A stretch of DNA of 64,000 nucleotides from JADJGC01 sp964617645. GTDB taxonomy: Bacteria > Zixibacteria > MSB-5A5 > CAIYYT01. Below, one piece after another: positions 52,524-60,900 of the stretch. Position numbers and translations under genes: made by a program. The DNA lies in assembly GCA_964617645.1 (NCBI GenBank), contig CAZTYE010000013.1:1-64000 (forward strand), written 5' to 3'. The notes under the pieces were generated by a model that saw nothing but the letters and a program-made list of their open reading frames with translations, was not told the origin of the DNA and did not search any database. The stretch's first letter is position 1. Each line of letters starts with the position of its first letter.

Positions 52524-53487
52524 TCGCCGGCTGCTACTGCTCGCTATTCTGGTGGGAGTTACTCTCAGCAGTGTCGCGGTCCTTGCCGAACACCCGGCGC
52601 AGCGGATTTCGATAGCCGCGATCGGCGATCAAGACGCCACCGGCAAACAATTGCGCTCGCCGGTGTCGATTCACTTTGATCGCTACGGCAACGAGGTGTT
52701 TGTCGTCGACCCGGGCGGAAAAAAGGTGGTGATCTTCGACCCCGACCTCAACCCCCGCTTCGAGTTCCAGCATCGGGTGCCGTCGCTTCAGGGCGGACAA
52801 CTCGAGCCGGGAGAACCCAAGCGTCTCGTGACCAATCGGCACGGCGAGATTCTCCTGATCGATAATGTCGCGGATTTCATCGACATCCTTGACTTCCGCG
52901 GCAGACCCGTTGATCGCATTTATCCCAATCGGCTCCTGGGCGACACGACGCTCAAAATTCGGGCAGACCTGATCGCTACGGATGAACGGGACAATGTTTA
53001 TGTATCGATCGACGGAGACCTTCAGGCGGTGCTGGTGCTTGACGGCAATTTGCGGCTCAAGCGCCGCTTCGGGCAGAAAGGCGACCGGCCGGAAGACTTC
53101 AATACAGTAGTTGGGCTTTACGCCAGCGAGGGCAAAATCTACATCGCCGATGTATATGGCGAACCGGCAATTAAGGTCTACGACACCCTCGGTACTTACC
53201 TGTTTGGGTTTGCCCGCCATGAGATCGACCCCGGTGATCTTTCGATGGCGCAAGGCATTGCGGTGCACCGCGACACAGCCGGAATCCAGACGATTTGGGT
53301 CACCGATGCTCTGCGGCAAGTCATAAAAGTCTACTCAGACAGTGGAGTTTACATCGCGACCGTCGGTGGCTTTGGCGAAAAGCCAGGAGAGTTTATGTAT
53401 CCTTCCGGAATCGCGGTGTCGGAGACCGGCTCGTTCTATATTGTGGAGCGTGGATCGGCCCGAATTCAGCGTTTCGACTACCGCTAA
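52507..53487 (+). CDS. NHL-repeat beta-propeller protein
   Basis: A 326-residue secreted protein (signal RRLLLLAILVGVTLSSVAVLA) with clear NHL repeats such as LRSPVSIHFDRYGNEVFVVD, MAQGIAVHRDTAGIQTIWVTD and MYPSGIAVSETGSFYIVERG. They form a six-bladed propeller without heme. It is the last gene of the operon starting at 42925 and resembles the propeller at 46679 in size and layout. A scaffold or docking role on the cytochrome assembly is inferred from context only. Confidence 0.8.
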   Translation: MKFAIDRRLLLLAILVGVTLSSVAVLAEHPAQRISIAAIGDQDATGKQLRSPVSIHFDRYGNEVFVVDPGGKKVVIFDPDLNPRFEFQHRVPSLQGGQLEPGEPKRLVTNRHGEILLIDNVADFIDILDFRGRPVDRIYPNRLLGDTTLKIRADLIATDERDNVYVSIDGDLQAVLVLDGNLRLKRRFGQKGDRPEDFNTVVGLYASEGKIYIADVYGEPAIKVYDTLGTYLFGFARHEIDPGDLSMAQGIAVHRDTAGIQTIWVTDALRQVIKVYSDSGVYIATVGGFGEKPGEFMYPSGIAVSETGSFYIVERGSARIQRFDYR

Positions 53488-53559
53488 GTTAATGCCACTA
53501 ACTTACTAAGCATTGCACGAAAATTGACCGCGAAAATCGATTTGGTACGAAGAATTTCC

Positions 53560-53587
53560 TTGACAAACAATACGAGATTGCTATCTT
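53560..53587 (+). promoter_or_regulatory. Promoter of the OmcS-like cytochrome gene
   Basis: TTGACA (53560-53565), a 16-base spacer and TATCTT (53582-53587) are followed by TTTCACAA. This is the same arrangement as the promoter at 42848, including the extension beyond the -10. Confidence 0.6.
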
Positions 53588-53595
53588 TTTCACAA
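53578..53595. promoter_or_regulatory. Imperfect CRP/FNR-type site over the -10
   Basis: TTGCTA-N6-TCACAA differs from TTGTGA-N6-TCACAA at two positions. It overlaps the -10 exactly as the site at 42866 does. Confidence 0.4.
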
Positions 53596-53672
53596 ACTTT
53601 TGAAGCGCTGAAAGCCTTCATATAAGGAACGAGCCGAATGCACCTGCGAAGAGCCAAATCGACAAACAGGAT

Positions 53673-53690
53673 TTGTGAAGTTTTTCACAA
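53673..53690. promoter_or_regulatory. Perfect CRP/FNR-type palindrome in the leader
   Basis: TTGTGA-N6-TCACAA with perfect 6-base arms lies about 80 bases downstream of the predicted transcription start of the OmcS-like gene. It could be a roadblock site or serve a second, unseen promoter. Confidence 0.6.
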
Positions 53691-53907
53691 TCACGACAGT
53701 CTTTGGGGACAATCGGCCGAGTTAAAGATCGCCAGAACTCAGCCTCTATTTACATCTGATCAAAGTCAAATTAGCTCGAATGAACAATTGATGAAAGGAG
53801 TGATGCCAGATCACCGACGCGGATCGCGAGAATCTGCGATCACAAAAGACGGGCTGAACGTTCACAAGTACTTTCACCTTAATTCAACCACTAAGGTAGG
53901 TTCTACA

Positions 53908-54987
53908 ATGAAGAAGCTCACCTTGCTTGCTTTTGCCATGGTGTTCGCGCTTGTTGTCGCGGCGATGGCGGGCGACTATCATTCCGGCGCGAATCTGAAT
54001 TGCGCGGAATGTCATGTGATGCACTATAGCCAGACCCATGGCTACAACAGCAATGGCGGCGGGATCACCGTCGACCTGGGCAACGCAGGCCCGTATCATT
54101 ACTTGCTGCGCAACGAAATCAACGATCTCTGCCTGACTTGCCACGATGGCCAAACATTCGCGCCGGACGTTTTTGAAGTCGGTACTGGCGCTCCGGCAAA
54201 CGGCCGTCTCGCCGGCGCTCTGAATCGTGATAACGTTTCGCCGTACTTTGATGCTACCGGCCACACCCTCGGCTCGACCGACGATGCCCCGGGTGGCACT
54301 TGGGACAATCCGGACGGCCTTAACTGCACGAACTGCCACACCCAGCACGGCCGCGGCGGCTCGTGGGGTGGCGTGTCGTACAGCCTTTATCGCAATGCGA
54401 ACATCTTCATCAACGGCACCCCGACAACCCCGCTGATGACCTATGCCATCGGGACCAATGATCTCACTCGCGACATCTTTGAGCGTTCGGCGACTTACGG
54501 CGGCACGCACTATGACTTGCTGAACGTCGACTACAATGAGCCGGATCCGACGCAGTCTGGATACGGTCGTTTCTGCGGCCAGTGCCACACCAATTTCCAT
54601 GGAACCGTTGGTTCCGCGGAGATCGGCGGCACGGGTACGCCGGCCAGCGAATTCCTGCGTCACCCCACCGCCGGCGCCAATATTGGAGCGCTTGGTGGCG
54701 GGCACTCAAGCCTGACCCGCAAGTATGACGACATGCTCTATCGTCTCAAGGTCATGAGCCCGACCGGTAACTGGGGAACGTGGGGCGTTGCGTTCGGCGG
54801 AACCTCGACGGTCTCCAATGCTCCGACCGATCATACACCGTCTTGCATGACCTGCCACAAGGCGCACGGCACGACCCGCGCCTTTGGTCTGATCTGGGCC
54901 ACGGGCACGACTCCGTACGGTGAAAACGGCGACGGCACCCGCTACGATCAGCAGTGCGGCCAGTGTCACGCGCAGGTCGCCTTCTAA
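53908..54987 (+). CDS. Hexaheme OmcS/OmcE-like cytochrome, candidate filament subunit
   Basis: The 359-residue protein starts at the ATG at 53908 (AAGGTAGG upstream) with signal MKKLTLLAFAMVFALVVAAMA. The mature N-terminus GDYHSGANLNCAECHVMH resembles the FHSGG...CxxCHTMH opening I recall for OmcS and OmcE. Six motifs follow in OmcS-like order: CAECH, CLTCH, CTNCH, CGQCH, CMTCH and CGQCH. A segment EFLRHPTAGANIG after the fourth motif recalls the RHPAG element of OmcS. It has its own promoter and terminator, as expected for an abundant structural subunit. Extracellular heme-filament function is inferred. Confidence 0.85.
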   Translation: MKKLTLLAFAMVFALVVAAMAGDYHSGANLNCAECHVMHYSQTHGYNSNGGGITVDLGNAGPYHYLLRNEINDLCLTCHDGQTFAPDVFEVGTGAPANGRLAGALNRDNVSPYFDATGHTLGSTDDAPGGTWDNPDGLNCTNCHTQHGRGGSWGGVSYSLYRNANIFINGTPTTPLMTYAIGTNDLTRDIFERSATYGGTHYDLLNVDYNEPDPTQSGYGRFCGQCHTNFHGTVGSAEIGGTGTPASEFLRHPTAGANIGALGGGHSSLTRKYDDMLYRLKVMSPTGNWGTWGVAFGGTSTVSNAPTDHTPSCMTCHKAHGTTRAFGLIWATGTTPYGENGDGTRYDQQCGQCHAQVAF

Positions 54988-55022
54988 TTCAGAAGTCACG
55001 CCTGTTCATAGTCTGCAATTGA

Positions 55023-55053
55023 GAAGAGGAGCTTCGGCTCCTCTTCCGTTCTT
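55023..55053 (+). terminator. Rho-independent terminator with TTCG tetraloop
   Basis: GAAGAGGAGC (55023-55032), loop TTCG, GCTCCTCTTC (55037-55046) and a T-rich tail (CGTTCTT) lie 36 bases after the OmcS-like gene and 25 bases before the next cytochrome gene. Read-through may let the downstream gene be expressed at a lower level. Confidence 0.8.
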
Positions 55054-55077
55054 GCTAATGCTAATCGGGAGCATTCA

Positions 55078-56205
55078 ATGAAGCCGAATTCTTCAATTAC
55101 TACTTTCCTCATGTTATTTGCTCTTACCTGCTGCTCAAGCTCATTCGCCTTCGATCCCAATGATGCGGCGGCAAACCTTCAGTACATTCATCCCGGAGCG
55201 ACGATCAAGACGCCCGCGGCGGCATTCAAAGCCACCGGTCAAATGGACGTTCCGACATTTCATAGCGGTACGACTCTGTATTGCTCGCAGTGCCATGTCA
55301 TGCACGCCAGTCAACAACATGCGCATGAAGGCGTGGGCGCAATCGATCCCTTCGGCCCCTACCCACGCACGTTCGACCCATCGCCGAAGCTGCTCAAAGC
55401 TCCGGATCCTGTTGCGCTCTGTTTGACCTGCCATGACAATGTGCCCGGCGTCCCGGATGTCGTCGGAGCAGACGTCAACGGCCTCGTTGAGCGTTCAGCG
55501 GGCTTGTTCGAGCTACCCGGCGAGCCAAACCCCAGAGGACACAAGCTCGACTACGGTCTTGATACGGATCCGGGGTTTGGTCTTTGCATGAGATGCCATT
55601 TTGGAGGAACGTTTGAGGATGCGGCAGTCTCCTGTATCGACTGTCACAATCCACACGGAAACGGTCGAGCGAGAAACCTTCAATGGGCGTCATACCCCGG
55701 CGGCGAGCCGCAGTTTGGATTGTACAACTCCGTCAATAGCGGTTTGGCCAAGTACGAACGCGGCAACGTGGCGTATGGTACAGACAACTCAGATTTGGCA
55801 CGCGAAGTCACGAACATGTGCAATGACTGCCACCATGTGTTCACCGGTCAGTATTACAACGACCCGGACGCGGATGGTATTCACAACCTGCACCCGAGTT
55901 ACGACTCGGAACGGTCAAATCCGAATAATATAGCGCAGGGCAACTCGGAAGGCACGACCAGCAGCCAGCATTGGATCGACGGCACGGGAACCGGCTATCA
56001 GGCTACGCCGCGGGTCAACTTCGTCAACTACCCGGCTACCGACTTCGCATCGGCGTCGACCGTGAATGCCGGCAGCAACGGAGTATTCTGCCTATCGTGT
56101 CACAAGGCTCACGGCGGGACAAGCTCGTTTGCTTTGCTATGGGATCCTGTTGGCAGTTTTAATGGAGAAGGATGCGATCAGTGCCATCTCAAGATGGGCG
56201 AATGA
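55078..56205 (+). CDS. Heptaheme OmcS-like cytochrome
   Basis: A 375-residue secreted cytochrome (signal TFLMLFALTCCSSSFA). Seven CxxCH motifs are present: CSQCH, CLTCH, CMRCH, CIDCH, CNDCH, CLSCH and CDQCH. FHSGTTLYCSQCHVMHAS mirrors the opening of the hexaheme at 53908, and CLSCHKAHGGTSSFALLW mirrors its fifth heme region, so the two are paralogs. The extra motif CMRCH follows FGLC between hemes two and four. GGGAG precedes the ATG. It may cap, anchor or copolymerise with the hexaheme filament. Convergent with the minus-strand PAAR cassette. Confidence 0.83.
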   Translation: MKPNSSITTFLMLFALTCCSSSFAFDPNDAAANLQYIHPGATIKTPAAAFKATGQMDVPTFHSGTTLYCSQCHVMHASQQHAHEGVGAIDPFGPYPRTFDPSPKLLKAPDPVALCLTCHDNVPGVPDVVGADVNGLVERSAGLFELPGEPNPRGHKLDYGLDTDPGFGLCMRCHFGGTFEDAAVSCIDCHNPHGNGRARNLQWASYPGGEPQFGLYNSVNSGLAKYERGNVAYGTDNSDLAREVTNMCNDCHHVFTGQYYNDPDADGIHNLHPSYDSERSNPNNIAQGNSEGTTSSQHWIDGTGTGYQATPRVNFVNYPATDFASASTVNAGSNGVFCLSCHKAHGGTSSFALLWDPVGSFNGEGCDQCHLKMGE

Positions 56206-56247
56206 CGGCGCCCGGTGGCAGGCGCTTCGGTTCTTGAAGCTATCATG

Positions 56248-56673
56248 CTAAGCCAGAAGCGTGCTGATAATTCCTTCGACTTGACCGGCAAGTAGTTTCC
56301 ACGACATCTTCGTGTAGATGCAACTGAAGGTGTAACCGCGACCATTGAGGATCAGATAGGTAAATTGATTGAAGGTGATCGATTCATCGGCGGCAACAGA
56401 CTTGTAGACCCACTCCCAGGCGCGGACACCGCTGGGCAGGGTCTTCACCTCGTTCTTTAGTGTCTCGACCATACCCATGGGGCTGGCGGTCGTAAGCTGG
56501 ATGCGCTGCCGGGCGAATGATTCGAGGGTTTCCCCGGTGGCGACCGCCGGATCGATCACCAGCCGCAGCATGTGCTTGATACCGTGCGATTCGGGTCCGG
56601 AGTAGACAAAGATCGATTGGTCGCTCCAACCGGCGGGGAGACTAAGTCGAAATTGATGATTGTTCGAACTCAT
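56248..56673 (-). CDS. DcrB/DUF1795-like protein
   Basis: A 141-residue soluble protein without a signal peptide. It starts FRLSLPAGWSDQSIFVYSGP and includes TLESFARQRIQL and the C-terminal RGYTFSCIYTKMSWKLL. This is the layout of the DcrB/DUF1795 family, which often appears in type VI secretion effector operons as a chaperone or adaptor for PAAR-linked proteins. It is the last gene of the minus-strand PAAR cassette, 19 bases after the propeller lipoprotein, consistent with an effector-loading role. Confidence 0.75.
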   Translation of the reverse strand: MSSNNHQFRLSLPAGWSDQSIFVYSGPESHGIKHMLRLVIDPAVATGETLESFARQRIQLTTASPMGMVETLKNEVKTLPSGVRAWEWVYKSVAADESITFNQFTYLILNGRGYTFSCIYTKMSWKLLAGQVEGIISTLLA

Positions 56674-56692
56674 ATTCGTGTCCTCTCATCCG

Positions 56693-57910
56693 TTAGCGCA
56701 CGCAGAAGATTCCATTGGGTCCGCCGACGTAGATTCGACCGGAGGCATCAACGATCGGCCGACAAGTCAAACGCGAGCGCAACGGGCGGTTGCGCAACAT
56801 CTGACCGTCGGGTCCGACAAGAGTCAGATTCGAATCGACAGCAAGCAGTGACAATCCGCCGTCAAGCACGGTCAGGAGCGGCGAACCTGCCGCCGGAACG
56901 CTGAAATTCCACTTCTTTAGACCATTGTGAAAGTGAAGCAACTCCCTGCCCCAGACCAACCAGACGTTTCCACCGGGCGACGACGCCGGCGGCTGGTTCA
57001 GTGTTTGCTCGCCTTCGAGGCGGAATGTCCATATGTCATTGCCCTCAAGGCCAAGCGCTCGCAGGCGTAGGCCATCGTCATCTTTGTCGACGACGAGGAT
57101 TTGGTTTTCGGCGTTGATCGAGAAGGAGCGCAGTTCACCGGTTTTGATTTCGCGGCCGCGATCGTAGCCCGCGACATCCGCCGGAATTACATCGAGCAGC
57201 GAGTCCGATCCGAGCACGACTGTGCCAAAATCGGGAGAAGTACAGACACCGCGCCCCACGCCTTGGCGTTGAAACACGAAGATCACTTCTTCAGTCTTGG
57301 GAAGGGCGCGACCATAGCAGATCGTTCCGGGAATATTCGCGGCGTGCGATCCGTGGCCGGGAATCGGGCTGGCGGTGTAGGCGTAGCGCAGTTCCGGTCC
57401 GGCGGATGTTGCCCAGTGCAACCGGGTTCGTTCGCCGAGATAGGGCAAATGAATAACCTCACTTCGCTTCCCGGCGAGACTTACCCACTGGGCCAGCCCC
57501 GACGGTTCGACAACAAGAACTCCCGCTGAGTCGATTTGAAAATCGACGAAGGGCATTATTTCGGTTTTCAGTACTTCGCTGCCGTCGGCGGCACGCAAAA
57601 TCTGAATGAAGTCCGCATACCGAACCACGAGGAGGTCTCCGGCCAAAGCCAGATTCAACGGTACGCCAAGCGTCGGGATGGTCTTGTCGGCGGTCGGCCA
57701 AATCTGTTCGCCAAGAAGCCGGGTCGACGCCGGTATGAAGCTGGAACTTTGCAGATCACCGAAAGGATGCGGATTGATGAACTCGGCGTTAGACATGGTC
57801 GCCTTCCCGGTCTCCGGCTGTGATTGCGGCGCCGGCGCCTGCCCGCATGCCGAGCAGATCAATAGTAGCAGCGGCGCAATGATTCTGGAGAAAAAGCACT
57901 TCTTCCGCAT
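56693..57910 (-). CDS. Propeller-type lipoprotein of the PAAR cassette
   Basis: A 405-residue lipoprotein (signal IIAPLLLLICSAC, lipobox CSAC). The mature part consists of repeats with the PQQ/WD-like pattern, for example LLVVRYADFIQILRAADGSE, GNDIWTFRLEGEQ and GNVWLVWGRELLHF. It probably folds as a beta propeller. No catalytic signature is seen. Standing between the putative metallopeptidase and the DcrB-like protein, it might be an immunity protein or a cell-envelope partner. Neither role can be shown from the sequence. Confidence 0.7.
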   Translation of the reverse strand: MRKKCFFSRIIAPLLLLICSACGQAPAPQSQPETGKATMSNAEFINPHPFGDLQSSSFIPASTRLLGEQIWPTADKTIPTLGVPLNLALAGDLLVVRYADFIQILRAADGSEVLKTEIMPFVDFQIDSAGVLVVEPSGLAQWVSLAGKRSEVIHLPYLGERTRLHWATSAGPELRYAYTASPIPGHGSHAANIPGTICYGRALPKTEEVIFVFQRQGVGRGVCTSPDFGTVVLGSDSLLDVIPADVAGYDRGREIKTGELRSFSINAENQILVVDKDDDGLRLRALGLEGNDIWTFRLEGEQTLNQPPASSPGGNVWLVWGRELLHFHNGLKKWNFSVPAAGSPLLTVLDGGLSLLAVDSNLTLVGPDGQMLRNRPLRSRLTCRPIVDASGRIYVGGPNGIFCVR

Positions 57911-57957
57911 GATTGACCACGAGAGTCCTTTCCGTTTCGGCGTCCATCATCTCCGGC

Positions 57958-60900
57958 TCACACAATTCTTTCCATCGTGAAGTTGTCGCCGGTTTGCGCG
58001 TTGACCCAATCACGAATATAGTCCAGAGCGACCAGATGATCCTGTCCGGAAGCGATGTGAAGCAGATATTCCTGAATCTGGGTCATCGTGGCGTTCCGAT
58101 GAATGCGCAGCTTATCGGCGCCAATGAGCGGCGAATGGAACGTGATTCTTGAGTTGGTTCCGCTTGGCTGCGAGCGACGAAACTGGGTGCGATAGTTGTT
58201 CAAGTCGTCATTGTCGCCGTCGGCTTTGAATCCCGGCACAAAGTGAATGAAGATGCGTTGAATGCCGCGCGTGCCGCCGATCAAACGGTACTTGCCGCTG
58301 CGATCAAGCCAGGCGGCCTGAACCCGGGAGAGGATCGTCGCTTTCTCGCCTTCGGTCCAATTGCCGTCATCGTCGTCCCACTCGACTTCCATGAGCACGC
58401 CAATTGTCAGTACGGCTTGATACTCGAGATCATTCTGATTGAGATGAAAGCCGCGCCGCGAAGACAAGTCGGGGCCGACATGAAATAGACTGAGCCGGAG
58501 TTGTTTGTGGTCGACGCCGGGAATGTTGAAGTGCGCGTCGATGGCCATCGGCCGCGTCAGGTGCGTCGGCACCTGATGACTTCCCAGAGTCAGGCGACGC
58601 GAGTTATCCGGCTGAATCGTAAACACGCCGCGATGGTAAGTGAGATCAACGCCGCCGCGCACGAGGCGGGCATTGAATCGGCGCCCCGCCGGATGAAACG
58701 CCGCGATAGTTCCGGCGGCGATTTCCGCATTGAGCTTATAGAGGTAGTACCACAACTGGTGTAACCGCGGGGCGACATTGCCTTTCATCATCGAAGTCTT
58801 GTTGGCCTGCATCGAGTAGCATTCGAAGTCGCGGCGATAGCTGCCGAAGATGTGCCGTTGCGTGCCGCCGCCGGCAATCGGCTCGACGATCGCGAATTCG
58901 CGATAAAAATACTCGTCCGCATTGCCGATGGCGTGGCCGATCTCGTGTGCCAGCGTGAAAACGCCAATGGTATCGCCCAGTTCGGTGACCGTGGCGCCGA
59001 CATCGCCGATGGTGCCGACGTCGTGATACGCCGAACGGTTCATGCGGAAAAACGAGTAGGTTCTTCCCCACTTGCGTCGTTGATGCTGATAGGCGGCGCC
59101 ATAGGGGAATCCCGGCGCTTGATCGGCGCAGACGACGGCAAGAAAAATCGACTTGCCGCCGAGGGCATTCGCGCGCGCCGTGCTGACCGCGGCATTGTTG
59201 GTGATCGGTTCGGCGTCAACGTCGGGGTCCCAGTCAATATTATTGGGCGTGTTCGCGTCGCTGATGACAAAAGTCTCGCGCTCATCGAAGAAGAAGAAGA
59301 GATGGACACGCTCCGATACCGTATCCGGCGACGTTTCATCGAAGAAGAACTCTTTCAGATTCCAGCGATCCATGGCGTTGTACATGCCTTCATCGACGAA
59401 TTTTAGTACGTCGCCGCCGGTAGGCTTGGGATCGACGTCCGCCGTGCCGGCGGGGCGCGTGTCGCGCAGGAAAGAAATCGAAATATACGGAATCAAGTAG
59501 GAGACCGGGTTTTCGGCGTCAAGTTCAAGGTGATGAAAGTAGTGCAGCTCATAGTCGCCCGAGAAAGAAAACTCCTGGTTGACTGCGTCTCCGCCCATAA
59601 CCCACATCCGATGATAGTCGGCATCGGAACGAATCGCCGCGCGCGCGCCGACGACGAACAGCTTCTCCTGCCAACCCGGTTCTTCGACGGTTCGCTTGTG
59701 GCCGACGGGATAGAAACCGTCACGGAAGTGCACGAGGCGAGTTAGGTTTTGGTATTCCATTTGTTCGACGAAGAGATTGCGGTAGACGGTATTCCCGCCG
59801 ATAGTCTCGCGCCGGAACGGAATGCGCGCGGTCTTTTGATCGCTGAAGTCGCGACAATAAAGGGCCAGATGATGGTTCGGCTTGCTGTAAAGCAACTTCG
59901 CCCGCGACTTCTCGGCCAGTTCCTTGTTGACGGGCGGCAGGCTGTGATCGCTGTCTTTGATATCCTGCGTGCCGCCGACGGCATCGAGAAGGACGATGTC
60001 GTCGAAACTGAACACCATCGGCGAGTCGGCATTGGACGCTTCCCCGCCAAACGGTTTCATCTGCAGCTCGCCGTCGATCATGTCTCTGAACCGCATACCG
60101 GAATCGTGATCGTGATCAAAGCGCGTCCAATAGTTGATCGACGACCACTTCGCCGGCAGATCGTAGTAGCGCTTCTGCTCGGTCAGCGGCATGCCCATCA
60201 CCGTTTGCGCCGTTGCGTCGGCGATCTGCGCATCCTCACTGTCGACCGGCACGAAGAGCCACTTGTTCGGCATCTCGATCTCAAAGTGGATCGACGTGCG
60301 CGCCGCGTCGTCTTGAATCTTGAGTTGGTAAACGCCATCACGATAGCGTTTGCGCACCGCCGAAATTGGTCCGTTCTGGTCATAGACCTTGATGTCAAGC
60401 CCGTCGGGAACGGCTTTCACCGTTTCCGATAACCTGTCGAAGTAAACAAACTTGAGGTGGTAGGCGATTGCCGTTAGGTCGGCAGGATCGATATGCACGG
60501 GAATAAAGTGCAGGCTGTGCCAGATCGGACATTCCGCCGGCGTATGAACGCTCGTTGTTCGCGTGGGACAATTGATTTCCGGCGCTTGATTTTGGTTGAA
60601 GAATAGCAGTTCGACGCGGCGGTTTAACTGCGAGCGATAGTTGTCGCGGCCAACGTTGTCGAGAGGAAACGACTCACCACACGCCACGAATTTCTTCTCG
60701 TCATTCACCCAGCCGACCAGGGCACGATACCAGCCCATTTCGTCACGGGCGACACCGAGCACGCGCGCGAGTTCGTCGATGTAGAGATCGAATACGGCGC
60801 GCCACATTTCGATCGGCCACTTGTGCTGGCCGTGGTTGACGATTTGCGCCATGACATTGCCGGGAATCTGCTCGGAGCCGGCCGGGGCCAATCCGGCCAG

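Larger units (their letters stand above)
53488..53907 (+). promoter_or_regulatory. 420-base regulatory leader of the OmcS-like gene
   Basis: This gap has no gene of its own. It contains a promoter at 53560-53587 and two CRP/FNR-type sites, so the transcript would have an unusually long leader of about 310 bases. A small in-frame start with AAGGAG exists at 53802, but it would bury the signal peptide, so I reject it. A weak stem (GATCGC/GCGATC) lies near 53819-53840. I do not see a known riboswitch. Confidence 0.5.

Noticed and set aside
53638..53907. Upstream extension of the OmcS-like gene in the same frame
   Set aside because: It would put about 90 residues before a textbook signal peptide, while the ATG at 53908 has its own ribosome binding site.
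53588..53907. Possible c-di-GMP (GEMM) riboswitch before the OmcS-like gene
   Set aside because: Such riboswitches occur before multiheme genes elsewhere, but I could not find the conserved core elements in this leader.
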